A DNA stretch of 64,000 nucleotides from Ahaetulla prasina. Lineage: Eukaryota; Chordata; Lepidosauria; Squamata; Colubridae. Location of the stretch: assembly GCF_028640845.1 (NCBI RefSeq), contig NC_080540.1:281951524-282015523 (forward strand), read 5' to 3'. This document shows positions 10,377-21,352 of the stretch, piece after piece. Each line of letters opens with the position of its first letter. Positions within the stretch are counted from its first letter, which is position 1. The notes below the pieces were generated by a model. It saw only the letters and a program-made list of their open reading frames with translations. It did no database searches and was not told the origin of the DNA. Position numbers and translations under genes: made by a program.

Positions 10377-12299
10377 ATCTCACCAGATGAGGAATATGGG
10401 CCACAGACACAGAAATGGGACAAAAAAATGAGACACAGACTCTCAAGCCCTGCCTGAAGGCACCTGCCGATTGACTCTGCCAAGCTTAAAAGTGAACTAG
10501 CAGGTTATGCACTGAGTCAAATCTAAGGCACAGGAGCTCACAGTTGTGAGCAGCATGACACGATGTGGCTATTAAAGCAACAGGGAATATTTATACCCGT
10601 TTCTGAGTGAGGCGTGGCTAGCTGAAGGGTCATCTCCATGTTAATTCCTGTTTATTCAGTGATGGGAGGGAGGAAGGGAGGATGGGAGGGAGAAGTGCCT
10701 CAGAGAAACACACTTATCAGCTGTTCCTGAATGACTTGGGGGGGGGGGGCATTCCCCAGGCACAAACAGGCCGAGTGCCAAAGCAGGAAGCGAAAACAGC
10801 CTGAATTGGTTGCAGTTTGAACCGATACCACAGAAAACAGGAAACTCCAGGGTATACTAGCTGTCCCAACATCACAACAGGTCAATGAACTCCTTTGAAA
10901 ACAAAGACAGGTAGATTAAGGAAGGACCATCGCACTGCCGTCTTCTGACCAGACCAATAACAAGGGCTTGGCCCTTTGAAGGGGGGGGATCAACAGGGCA
11001 TGCCATCAGAATATAAAATGAGACCAAACCCCGCTCACTTCTAGCACTAACGATATTACCTAGTTCGGTAATGAAATGTCTGCAAGAAAACAACCAAGCT
11101 CGGAGAGCACCAGGGACCCCACATTTCAACCCTGAGCTACAAATATTCTCGTCTAAGGAGCATTGCATTTGAAGAACAAATAAACCAAGGCTTTCCCCAC
11201 TGAGAATCTCCACCTGTGCTGGAGCTGGGACTTTCAGGTGTCAGCCTTACTACGTAGGCCAGACAAGAAACATTACCAGATAAGCTCAGTCTACTTGTTT
11301 GTAAAGCTACATTAACAGAATCTTGCAATCCAGAGATGGGCGTCACATACCGTAATGATCGGTTCGCCCAGCACTGGAAATGAGAGCGCACTCGCATGCG
11401 TTGTCCACACTTGCGTCATGTATCAAACAGTGATGTAGGATGGGATTGCGCCCAGGTGGGGGCAGACCCACCCCCACCCACAGGTCACATCTTCCGATTA
11501 GCCCGAACCAGCCCGAACCAGCAGCAGCTCACCACTGATTGCAAGCCTGAAAGTACAAATCTCCCACTGTCCCCTATACAGCCTGAGAAACTAGGGAGGG
11601 TCTCTTCTGTGCCTTCCACTATGCAGCTGCAGCTATGCTGTCTCTTATCTGCTGATTCCCTAGGCAGCCACAATTTACCCAGTCTCCTGAGGTCTTTCCC
11701 ATGACATAAGGCTACTTGACCAGGCAGGGACCCCCAACTTGAGTGGAGGGGATTGGGAGGTGCTCTGACAAAAGGGCAACCCAGTGACTCATGCATTTGA
11801 CCAGAGGAATATGACCAGTGCTTGATACGACCAATATAATTCCCGAGGAGCCTGCTGTTCTGAAGGTGGTGCAAGGGTCCAGGGGTTAAGAGGCTGAGAT
11901 TGTCAACTGGAAAATCATCAGGCAGGTTTGAGACTCGAGCGCTGCATGACAGGGTGAGCTCCCATTGTTTTCCCCAGCTCCTGCCAATCTAGCAGTTCGA
12001 AAGCATGCAAATGTGAATAGATAAACAGATACCTCTTCAGTGGGAAGGTAATAGCGCTCTATGTTTTGCTCCACAGTCCACGCTGCAGGGTGATGTCATG
12101 GTGCCCACGTGACCATGGAAATATCTTCAGACTGAGCTGACTCAAAGGCCTTGAAACGGCGATGAGTACAGGCCCCTAAAGTTGACTACATTAGGAGAAT
12201 AAAATCCATGTGGGCTTCTTTACCCTTTACTTTAACTTCGGCCCTGAGGATCTTCCCTACTGTCCCTGCCAGGTGTTTGTGAGGGGGGTTCAAAAAGTC
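10377..12299. other. No recognised gene; unclassified repeat inside
   Basis: No exon recognised. The segment around 11040-11160 (ATTACCTAGTTCGGTAATGA, AATGTCTGCAAG…) recurs in the same orientation near 32950-33070, so it is an interspersed repeat I cannot classify. A G(10) run lies near 10739. Confidence 0.45.
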
Positions 12300-12744
12300 A
12301 AGATGGTTGCTCCAACCATGTGACCCCATCTCTTTTTGGCACATGCCGTGTCCTGGTGGGCATGGATGAGCGTGGAAGAGGTTGTGTTGGTGAGGAGGAG
12401 AGCACTAGAAAGTACTGGAAGAGGAAAGCCAAACAATGTCGACTGGCGACCCCCAGGGGGAGGACTTTCTCTGTGGGGGCTCCTGCCTTCTGGAATGATC
12501 TGCCTCCGGGGATACGTCAACTCCCTGACCTCCGGACCTTTCGACGGGAGCTAAAGACTTTTTTGTTTCATCGCGCAGGGCTATCTTAATGTAGTCGTAA
12601 TTGGGGGTTTTATTATAGTTTTTAGTCTTTTGGCCTGATTGAATCAGTTTCTTAAAATGTTTTTTAATTGTTGTGTTAATTTGTTTTTATCTGGCTGTAA
12701 ACCGCCCTGAGTCCTTCGGGAGAAGGGCGGTATATAAATTAAAT
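12300..12744 (+). mobile_element. L2-type LINE 3' end
   Basis: The frame encodes the terminal ORF2 motif (FSVGAPAFWNDLPPGIR followed by LPDLRTFRRELKTFLF), typical of L2-clade elements. The 3' tail CCGCCCTGAGTCCTTCGGGA with GAAGGGCGGTATATAAAT is present. The same tail ends the SINEs in this window. Confidence 0.8.
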
Positions 12745-12782
12745 TAATAAAATAAAATAAAATAAAATAAAATAAAATAAAA

Positions 12783-12833
<51 letters not shown>
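12745..12833 (+). repeat. (AAAAT)n then (AAAT)n tail repeat
   Basis: Begins as pentamers and switches to tetramers. It lies directly at the L2 3' terminus, so it is probably an expanded tail. Confidence 0.95.
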
Positions 12834-12837
12834 AGCT

Positions 12838-13575
12838 GGACACCGCAGGGTGGTATGGACAGAACTGGGCATCTGAGGGACTCCCTGAAAGATGTCTGTA
12901 CCTTGCTCAATAGTAGTACCTGTGAGAGGGATCTTGGAGTCCTAGTGGATAACCATTTAGATATGAGCCAGCAGTGTGCAGCAGCTGCTAAAAAAGCCAA
13001 CACAGTTCTGGGCTGCATAAACAGAGGGATAGAATCAAGATCACGTGAAGTGTTAGTACCACTTTATAATGCCTTGGTAAGGCCACACTTGGAATATTGC
13101 ATCCAGTTTTGGTCGCCACGATGTAAAAAAGATGTTGAGACTCTAGAAAGAGTGCAGAGAAGAGCAACAAAGATGATTAGGGGACTGGAGGCTAAAACAT
13201 ATGAAGAACGGTTGCAGGAACTGGGTATGTCTAGTTTAATAAAAAGAAGGACTAGGGGAGACATAATAGCTGTGTTCCAATATCTCAGGGGTTGCCACAA
13301 AGAAGAGGGAGTCAAGCTAGTCTCCAAAGCACCTGAGGGTAGAACAAGACGCAATGGGTGGAAACTGATCAAGGAAAGAAGCAACTTAGAACTAAGGAGA
13401 AATTTCCTGACAGAACAATTAATAAGTGGAACGACTTGCCTGCAGAAGTTGTGAATGCTCCAACACTGAAAATTTTTAAGAAAATGTTGGATAACCATCT
13501 GACTGAGATGGTGTAGGGTTTTCTGCCTGGGCAGGGGGTTGGACTAGAAGGCCTCCAAGGTCCATTCCAACTCTG
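12838..13575 (+). mobile_element. CR1 LINE, longest copy (ORF2 C-terminal ~200 codons)
   Basis: A 199-codon frame (12855-13454) encodes the region after the CR1 polymerase core: [20 protein letters not shown], then [14 protein letters not shown] and [10 protein letters not shown]. These are hallmarks of CR1 ORF2. The frame is lost in the last 40 codons by a small deletion near the TVR/TEQ position. The usual 3' sequence (TTGGACTAGAAGGCCTCCAA) follows. 5'-truncated and dead. Confidence 0.92.
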
Positions 13576-13678
13576 TTGTTATGTTATGTTATGTTATGTT
13601 ATGTTATGTTACGTTACGTTACGTTACGTTACGTTACGTTACGTTACGTTACGTTACATTACGTTATGTTATGTTATA
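13576..13678 (+). repeat. (TTATG)n / (TTACG)n compound microsatellite
   Basis: Follows the CR1 3' terminus. It runs as GTTATGTTATG, then GTTACGTTACG for about fifteen units, then back to GTTATG. The middle block is a T-to-C variant that spread by expansion and creates CpG in every unit. Confidence 0.95.
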
Positions 13679-14149
13679 AGGAACCCTTCAGCTTGCTCGC
13701 TCTCTCTCTGCCACTGAGCTGCCTCCTTCGTTTGGATTTTGGACTTCAACCACAAGAGTCACTTGTTGTTTTGATGTCAGGGCACCAGGAAATGCCCAGC
13801 CGTCAGGAGGTGTCAGATGTGACTCATCTCCTGAATTTGAATCTGTTTCTGTGCTGCCCGCTTGCCTGGCACTCATAAAAGTGTGGTTGGGGGGGGGGAG
13901 GATTCAGGGGGAAATTGGAGCCATTTCACAAGCAAGCTGGGTTGATAGGAAATAAGTGTGGCGAAAAAAGTTCATCCTTTAAACCCAAAACATTAAGAAC
14001 TTCTATTGGAGAGCCAGTACAATGGCCGCTTCAGCTACTGAGGACCCTGATGGGGATGTGAGCATTTGAGGTCTCTTCACAGGCCTTGCTGGAAAGTTTT
14101 TTGTTTTTTTTAAACCTCATGTTTAAATGGAGGTCGGCCTTTCCCTGCA
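13679..14149. other. No recognised gene
   Basis: Anonymous sequence with a G(9) run near 13890. Confidence 0.4.
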
Positions 14150-14392
14150 ATAAGTTCGCCACGAACTTAAAACCTATTTATTCCATATGGCTGGACTGGC
14201 CTGATTTTAAATTTTAATTGTGGGTTTTAAATTGTTGTAATTTGTATGGGGTGTAATGTTATTTTAAATTTCTGGCATACTTGAATCAGTTTTTTAAGGG
14301 TTGTTTTAATTATGGTGTATGTTTCTGTTTGTATTTTATTTGCCTGTTCACCGCCCTGAGTCCTTCGGGAGAAGGGCGGTATACAAATTAAA
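14150..14392 (+). mobile_element. L2-type LINE 3' UTR
   Basis: Ends in TTCACCGCCCTGAGTCCTTC and GGGAGAAGGGCGGTATACAAAT, the same terminus as the L2 copy at 12.7 kb. No coding portion remains. Confidence 0.7.
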
Positions 14393-14393
14393 A

Positions 14394-14487
<94 letters not shown>
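14393..14487 (+). repeat. (ATT)n microsatellite
   Basis: About 31 units, pure, directly at the L2 3' terminus. Open frames of poly-Asn or poly-Tyr through it are artefacts. Confidence 0.97.
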
Positions 14488-14489
<2 letters not shown>

Positions 14490-14522
14490 AAGGACAACAT
14501 TTGTAAACTTTTGCAACATGGT

Positions 14523-14896
14523 ACAGCATGTAAGTTGACTTACAGCAGTTCATTGAGTAACTGAAGTTACAACAGCTTTGGAAAAAAGTGACTTAAGGCC
14601 ATTTTTCACACTTAACAACTGTTGCAGCATCCCCATGGTCACGTGATCCAAATCCAGACCCTTGACAACTGGCATGTATTTATGATGGTTGCGGTGTCCC
14701 AAGGTCATGTGATCCCCTTTTGCGACCTCCTGACCAGCAAAGCCAATGGGAAAGTCAGGTTCAGTTACCCATTGGTACTAATTTAACAACAGTGGTGATT
14801 TATTTAACCGCTGTGACAAGAAAAGTCGTGAAGGGGCAAAATTCATTGAACAACTGTTTCACTTAGCAAAAGAAAAGTTGGGCTCAATTGTGGTTA
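14523..14896. mobile_element. MITE of the CTTACAACAG family, nearly complete
   Basis: TGACTTACAGCAGTTCATTG at the left, CCCATGGTCACGTGATCC in the middle and GCTCAATTGTGGTTATAAGG at the right outline the element. It serves as the reference for the interrupted copies at 1.1 and 59.3 kb. Confidence 0.7.
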
Positions 14897-14906
14897 TAAG
14901 GAAAGG

Positions 14907-15300
14907 TGTTATGGCCTGTCGGCCGCTGGCCCCTCCAGCAGCCAAATCAGAGGAGGAGGAGGAGGTGTGGGAGTCACGGTCAGCATCAAAGGCAACCTGA
15001 AAGCTCCAAGGGGGAAGAGGGAATGGAGCTGGCAGAGAGAGAGAGAGACAGAGGCAGAGCCTGAGCCATCCATTGGCCCTCAGATGGAGAGTCAACAGCC
15101 CCCAGGTCTGGAGGTGGCTGATGAGGAAGAGGAGGAACAGCTGGGTCCAGTGCCTGATGCATGGATGCGCAGAAGGCAGAGGAGAGGAGAGCAGTGGAAA
15201 TCTATGGGCCGATCCTTGGGAAAGAAGAGCCACCAATGCTAGTAAAGCCCTACCTTAGCTCTGGGGATAAAAGGCAGTGGGCACAGAATAGATGTGGCAG
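14907..15300 (+). mobile_element. Possible LTR fragment
   Basis: Starts TGTTATGGCCTGTCGG and contains a TATA-like GGGGATAAAAGGCAGTGG near the right end, with purine-rich GAGGAGGAGG content. Composition and layout resemble the solo LTR at 26.1 kb and the LTR-like piece at 58.7 kb. No 3' terminus or target duplication was found. Confidence 0.4.
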
Positions 15301-15302
15301 AC

Positions 15303-15404
15303 AAGATGTGTCCAATCACACTTGGGCAATAACAAATTCTATTCTATTCTATTCTATTCTATTCTATTCTATTCTATTCTATTCTATTCTATTCTATTCT
15401 ATTC
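15303..15404 (+). mobile_element. Snake1 LINE extreme 3' end plus (TTCTA)n
   Basis: Only AAGATGTGTCCAATCACACT followed by TGGGCAATAACAAATTCTA remains of the LINE, then about fourteen TTCTA units. This is one of the shortest truncations here, yet it still carries the pentamer array. Confidence 0.88.
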
Positions 15405-16265
15405 ATCTCCCCGCTGGACAGATTTGTTAGCCTGAAGTGAGAGAGAAACTTTTTGCTGGGGCTGCTGTTGCTCCTATTAAAGGAATCATTGCTTCAACTG
15501 TAGAAGGTTTGTCGTGTTTGGGGATCTGGGTCAGAACATGAGGACTACCTGAAGATCTGCTGGAAAGGCGGGGAGGCTGAGGGATGGGTAGATTTCTCCT
15601 CAGACCCCCACCCCCAGAAGATGCAAAGCAGTGAGACAATGTCCGTGAGGTTGCTGTGGTTTGACTGATAAAGGAGGCTGTTGCCCACAAAGTAGCTGGT
15701 TGTGACTTCAAAGCAAGTGTGCAGAACTTGCCTTTCCTCCCCTCCCCTTCGTTGAACTCCCTGCCTTCCCTGTTCTTTCCTCTTCCTCTTGCAACTCCAG
15801 GTGAAGCAGGACATCCGAGGGAGGCTCTGAAGAATTGAGGGCACATCCCTCTCGAAAAGTTGCCTCAGATCGACATTTTTAACACGGCGGAGTAGCAGAA
15901 TGATTGCATCCAGAAGAAGTAAACATGATAGCCTGACCTGTTCATTCAACTACGATTAGTTCAAATCTAGGTCTCTCCTATCTTCCACCACTATTTGTTC
16001 CAACACTGTCATTTAGGGAGGGTGTGCGTGTGTGCCCCTCTAAAGATAGTAATTCTTTTGTGGCATATCCTCGGGTTCAAGGAAAAGCTGTTTCTGGTGT
16101 GATAAAAGTAATATACTACCCCCGTTTGCACCCCCTTCCCTCTCCAGTGTTTGGCCGTCTGGGGCTGCTGTTATCTGTATCTGCAGAGGCTCTGTGTGTC
16201 ATCCCTCAAACTGAGTTCAGTTCAGTTGGCTACGTGAATGGAGCCATGTAGTCTTCCTGGCAACC
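15405..16265. other. No recognised gene
   Basis: Anonymous sequence. Open frames of 134-139 codons on the minus strand show no domain and have no splice context I could support. Confidence 0.4.
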
Positions 16266-16533
16266 TCTGTGCCTCTGTGGCTCAGACTGGTAAGACAGTC
16301 TGTTATTAACACAGCTGCCTGCAATTACTGCAGGTTCTAGTCCCACCAGGCCCAAGGTTGACTCAGCCTTCCATCCTTTATAAGGTAGGTAAAATGAGGA
16401 CCCAGATTGTTGGGGGCAATAAGTTGACTTTGTATATAAATATACAAATAGGATGAAGACTATTGCTAACATAGTGTAAGCCGCCCTGAGTCTTCGGAGA
16501 AGGGCAGGATACAAATGCAAATAAAAAAACAAC
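16266..16533 (+). mobile_element. tRNA-derived SINE with L2-like tail
   Basis: The tRNA-like head (CTCTGTGGCTCAGACTGGTA) and B-box-like GGTTCTAGTCCC are followed by GGCCCAAGGTTGACTCAGCC, then a tail GCCGCCCTGAGTCTTCGGAG ending in AATAAAAAAAC. The forward orientation complements the copies at 0.1 and 27.3 kb. Confidence 0.85.
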
Positions 16534-16699
16534 AACCGTCCTGCGAGTGGTCTTCACAACTGGCAAGATGGAAGCAAGGCATGGTGACCCAAGTCTTTAT
16601 GCAACCTTTCTGAAGAGATGCACCAAGTCTTGGTGCACACGCAAAACAGCATCGTGGCTCTTGGTTGCCATCTTGTTGGTTTTGATTCTCCCTCGAAAA

Positions 16700-16938
16700 T
16701 AAAAGTTTTCTTTATTTGCTACCTCTTTAACCCACCTTCATTCCTTTATAAATAACTCAAGGTGTTAACCTACCTAATACTCCTTTCTCCTCCTATTTTC
16801 TTCACAACCACCACCCTGTGAGATGGGTTGGGCTGAGAGAGAGTGAATGGTTGCTTCCATGCCTAAGGTGAAACTAGAAGTCATGATCTCCTGGTTTATA
16901 AACTAGCACCTTAACCACTACACCAAACTGGCTCTCCG
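16700..16938 (-). mobile_element. MIR/CORE-like tRNA SINE
   Basis: Read on the minus strand, GAGAGCCAGTTTGGTGTAGT and GGTTAAGGTGCTAG form the tRNA-like head. A body with CTCTCTCTCAGCCCAACCC and a degenerate tail follow. Relatives lie at 37.7, 54.6, 55.2 and 55.6 kb. Confidence 0.75.
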
Positions 16939-16990
16939 GATGCTGTTGAATATTGAAATGGTTGGCCACAGACTTCACTAGGATCTTTTT

Positions 16991-17127
16991 CAGTGGTGGG
17001 ATTCAAATAATTTAACAACCGATTCTCTGCCCTAATCATTTCTTCCAACAACCAGTTTGCCAAACTGCTCAGAAAGTTAACAACCGGTTCTCCCGAAGTG
17101 GTGCGAACCGGCTGAATCTCACCACTG
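16991..17127. mobile_element. Short hAT MITE (CAGTGGTGGGATTCA family)
   Basis: Termini CAGTGGTGGGATTCAAATAA and GGCTGAATCTCACCACTG are imperfect inverted repeats. Flanks ATCTTTTT (left) and ATCTTTTC (right) match at 7 of 8 bases, the 8 bp target duplication expected for hAT. Confidence 0.85.
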
Positions 17128-17553
17128 ATCTTTTCCCCCTACTTACTGATCTCTCTGGATCTCCCAGTGGTTCCCCAGTACTAACCGGGTCTAAACCTGC
17201 TTACTTCCACCCACCCCCAAGCTCAGCCGAGGTTGATGCTGTTCACCTCTTAGGATTTCTGTTGGGAAGATTTGCCTAGTGGAAATTAAGGAGGTGTATT
17301 GTCTTCTGTAAACAACAACACCATGTTTGTTATCTCCCTTCCTTAAGTGTTCTGTTCTGGGGAGGGGATTGTGAGTTTCTAGCCTCAATGAACGTTTACC
17401 TGGATGAATAAAGTAAACCACAATTTGTGTAAGTGATTCGAGCTGCTATGGGAGTGTTTGAAGAACAATTAAGCTCTTTGGGAGCCAAATGGAACCTACA
17501 CGTTCCAGATCTGCAAGGAAGTCAGTAGCAACTCAACAAGACTGCCCCAAAAG

Positions 17554-17933
17554 CAGCGATGGGATTCAAATAATTTAACAACCAGTTCTCTGCCCTAATG
17601 ACCGGCTGGGTAGGCGTGGCCGGGTGGTCACGTGACTGGGTGGGCATGACCAACTCGACATCACTCATGTCGAGGGGCACCTCACCTCGCCCAGCTTCTC
17701 CTCGCCCCGCCCCTCCCAGCCACTCCTTGTCATGTCCAGCTACTCATCCTGCCACCCAGCCGACCAAGCGGGCCAGGTGGCTGGGTGAGAAGGTGGGCGG
17801 TGAGGTGAGGAGTAGCTGGGAGGGGAGGGCCCAGGCGTGGCAAGGCACGCTATTCAGCCGGTTCGCCGAACTGCAGAAAAAGTTAGCTACCGGTTCTACT
17901 GAACTGGTGCGAACTGGCTGAATCCTACCACTG
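17554..17933. mobile_element. hAT MITE with exact 8 bp target duplication
   Basis: Termini CAGCGATGGGATTCAAATAA and GGCTGAATCCTACCACTG. The flanks CCCAAAAG at 17546-17553 and 17934-17941 are identical. A longer version of the element at 16991, with a GC-rich centre holding its own inverted repeats. Confidence 0.92.
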
Positions 17934-18259
17934 CCCAAAAGCAAATATCAGGTGTTGTCTTGTATTGAACACTTCTCCCTCACTTATGATGGGAAATTGG
18001 CAGCTGGCTTTTACTTAAGAGGAGGCTTAAACCAGGCAAGATGCTGGCCGTGTGGATGTGAACAAAGCCTCCACCTTGATTCTTTTTGACAACTCAATCC
18101 CTGCAGATGTGCTAGCAAGCAGAACTTTTTTAAAACAATAAAACCCGTTATAATAATAATATAATATAGTATCAACAATCACAGAAAGGCAGGAGGCATG
18201 TTCAAATTCCATGGAAATTATATTCTGGAGCATATATTTTTTTTGAACAACAAATCAAG

Positions 18260-18265
18260 TTTATT
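18260..18265 (-). promoter_or_regulatory. PMAIP1: Candidate distal poly(A) signal of PMAIP1
   Basis: Plus-strand TTTATT reads AATAAA on the gene strand. Beyond it, on the minus strand, a T/G-rich stretch (TCTGTGATTGTTGAT, near 18170-18186) could act as the downstream element. Confidence 0.45.
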
Positions 18266-18570
18266 AGCTTAACAGTCACCACACAGAAGGAATAATTTTT
18301 AAGACAGAGACAAAAACAATGATTCTTACGGAAAGCTATATATGACATTTGCAAGAAAGCTGGCACGGAAATGTAACCTTATGGTTATGGATGTGCTCCT
18401 TAAATACTTCAAATTGGTTCTGTTGCTGTAAACACACCTTGACCAATGTGATGAATGCCAATTGTTAACTTCCAGGCCCAGATTTAACAGGTAGCATGAC
18501 CACCGAACAAAATTCTGGCATTAAAGTTCAATGTATTTGATGAGACAGATTGCTGTAAACTACGCTCCTG

Positions 18571-18594
18571 ACCCTAACCCTAACCCTAACCTAA
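18571..18594 (-). repeat. Short interstitial telomeric repeat (TTAGGG)3
   Basis: Plus-strand ACCCTAACCCTAACCCTAAC followed by CTAA reads TTAGGTTAGGG… on the gene strand. It lies inside the proposed PMAIP1 3'UTR. Confidence 0.85.
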
Positions 18595-20352
18595 GCTTAG
18601 CAAAACAATATATTGTGCAATACTCCCATATAAAAACATGCAAAAAAAATGTTACCTTCCCTCAGCCAAAACACATGGCTTTGCCATCTGACAGCTGCCA
18701 TCTTGACTTTTTTGACTCCCCCTGGTTGTTCTCAATAAAAAAAATACAAAGACTGTTTATTAAGAACTATAGCCTAAGAACTATGGCCTTCAAATGCGAT
18801 TTCATAATTCTACCATCAAAATAATGCTAAGAAGACTTTTTTTTTAAAAGAGCCATTGAAGAGATTTACAAAAAAGGAAGGCTAACTTTGAGATGATATA
18901 TCCAACAATTCTAGTTATTTACATTTTTATTCAACCGATATTGGGTAAGGATTAGGGAAAATAGCCTGATTTTGATATATGTTAGGGTAACCATGGTCAG
19001 ACTACTAAGTTACTTATGAATTCAATTCAAATATATTTAGATGTTATGTTAAGAATGTTGCAGAATGAATACTGAAATTGTTGAACCCCAACTCCAGTCA
19101 TATGTTTGGAACTTAGCAAATCTTCTGAAAATCTTTGTAGTTGATTTCAGAATTAGCACTTGATCCTTGTAGTTATTCTTTTTGTGTGTGTGCAATTCAA
19201 CTTCTTAAACAATAATTAGTGTATGAAAACAGATCCATATCCAGATGTGATCCCACATGAATTTCTAGACTGACTATGACTCTGTAACTCTTGCATGTTT
19301 TTAAAGTGTTTGACATTTTTCATCCAGTTGACATACATTGAATAATTAGTTTCCTTAATGAAAACCAACACATTGTTTCATCCCCAAAGTTGTCCTCTTA
19401 ATGTAACTTTTGATCTGCATTTTCTTTTCTAAAGCTTATATTATTTATATAGTTCTAAGCTAACACTGTTAGGAATCTATCACCTGTAATGTATAAACAG
19501 AACTCTATTTTCTTAACTCGTAACTAAACATGTACCGGTTCATTCTGTAAAGCCAAGAATGCTGTTGCTTTCACTGAAGAACATTTGACAACCTGTTAAA
19601 ATCTACCTTGATGCAGAATGTTTTGAACATTCATCCTGAATCTTGAATCATGGTTAATAACCTGAAAACAAGTTCACACAAAAATAAATATACCAAAACA
19701 TCTTACCCATAGGGCATATATTGTAAAGTTGGTAATCTAGCCATACCCAGCTTCACTCATAATTTAAGGGCATTGCAATATAATTAATTATAAAACCAAT
19801 GAACCTTTAATAAACTACATTCATTTCAACAAAACAAATTCATATGTAACAAACATACTTCTCCTGGTTTTCTCCAGGTAGGTTTCCAAACTCCAAAATA
19901 AGAACAAAAGAGCTGAGGAACTGATTTGTGTTTTTCAAGAAAATCAGAAGCTGCACACAAAAGTCATTTTCCCTATGCGTGGAACTGCTTAATATCCAAC
20001 ACTGAATAGGATTTCGGCTCGGATGGCTCTTTTAGACTCCTTCATCTTCCAGGACCAATTCACCATGCCAGTCAACAGTAACATCCAGTTTTCTCCTCTC
20101 TCAGTAGCTCCATTTGCATTCACTCACAAACTTCCCGAAATGGTAGCTGAGAATCTTATATAGGAGCTTTTGTGGTTGGTGATGGAAGCGGCAAGCAAAC
20201 AAAACCCTCTTTAAACATTTCATCTTCCACCTCAGGGTGGTTCTCTTTCATAAATCCGAGTAGAAAAAGTTTGCATCTTCACAGACATTTTTTTTTCTCC
20301 CTTTCCTGTGGTTGTTTTTCAATTTCCTTTTCTCTTCTTCTTTGAGACTCTT

Positions 20353-20459
20353 TCAAGTTCCTGGGCAGAAGAGTTTGGAAATCAGATTCAGAATTCTTTG
20401 CCGGAGATTCCATTTGTCCCCAATTTTGCGTAGCTGCACAGCTATCACGACTGAGCACT
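20353..20459 (-). CDS. PMAIP1: PMAIP1 (NOXA) exon 2: BH3 motif and C-terminus
   Basis: NOXA is a BH3-only protein that binds and neutralises MCL1 (and A1) at the mitochondrial outer membrane and so promotes apoptosis. This exon encodes the last 35 residues. The BH3 core VQLRKIGDKWNLRQ has the hallmark Leu-x-x-hydrophobic-Gly-Asp and the Lys after the Asp, which in mammals favours MCL1. The C-terminus LNLISKLFCPGT is nearly identical to the mammalian mitochondrial-targeting tail. The acceptor on the gene strand is TTGTCTGTTTTACAG, just above 20459, and phase 1 joins exactly to exon 1 with a split Glu codon (G|AG). The stop is TGA at 20355-20353. Differences from human: Ile rather than Cys at the first BH3 hydrophobic position, and Trp at the fourth. 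Confidence 0.95.
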
Positions 20460-21352
20460 CTGTAAAACAGACAAGCATGTTATTGCCAATTGCATTGATT
20501 ACGATGAAATGGTTGTTTTTCTTACAGCTAATGGACTCATCCCAACTACGACTGCTCTGTGGTGCATTGACAGAATTCCCGTGGGGATTTCCCCCCCTCA
20601 TTCAACTAAAAGCAGGGGAACAAAAGGATGGTGCGAAGACTCCCTGAGTTAAATTAATGAGCCTCGGATTCAGGTTATAGGGTGTTTCGATTTGAATGTG
20701 TGTATGAACATGAATCACTGCTATGCCGAGTGGTACGTTCCTGCTGAAAGCGCCTTCTAAAAAAAATGTACACAGAAGACAATTGTCAACATGACACCCT
20801 TCACACCTCTTTGTGTCGGGAGTGGAGCTCTCTTTAGCAAGAAAAAAGAAGATGAGGATCGGCAGCAAACTGCACTGAAACATTCAGAGCAGTCATTAGG
20901 CTAAGACCAATGAGGGGCAGAACTGGGTTCTACCTGCAGAAGATCTCATCCTTTATCCTAGCACCTCCTGTTCAAGAGATCAGATAGGAAGAAGGTTGGA
21001 AAGAGTCTATACAGAAGTCCTGGCCAGGGATGTGGGGGCTTCTGGCAGAGCAGACATGACTGAGTTGGCAACCCTCTCTCCACGGCAACTTCCTAAGGTC
21101 CTTAAAATGCCCCAACTTTCCACAGAAAGTTCTCTTTACCTTCAGTGGAAGCTGCAGTTCTTTGTCTCTCCTACCCGCTCCCGTCAACAAATAATAAAGC
21201 CTCTGCAAGCAGATGGAGAGCCCCCTCCCCTTATTCTCAACTGGCCAATGTAGACATAAGCCAATGGGGAATGGGAGGGGGAAGGAAACAACCTCCAAGA
21301 ATAAAGTCAGGCAGAACATCAAGAGTCAATAATGGTGAGCTCCAAGTTAGAT

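Larger units (their letters stand above)
18240..20352 (-). other. PMAIP1: PMAIP1 probable 3' untranslated region
   Basis: Extends from the exon 2 stop codon (complement of 20353-20355) to an AATAAA on the minus strand at 18265-18260. It is AT-rich, anonymous, and almost free of the transposons that fill the rest of the window, which suggests constraint against insertions. The human gene also has a 3'UTR much longer than its coding region. Earlier signals (minus-strand AATAAA near 18757 and 18926) may give shorter forms. The extent is inferred; there is no transcript evidence. Confidence 0.55.

Noticed and set aside
14227..14564. Poly-Asn / poly-Tyr proteins
   Set aside because: Translations of the (ATT)n microsatellite.
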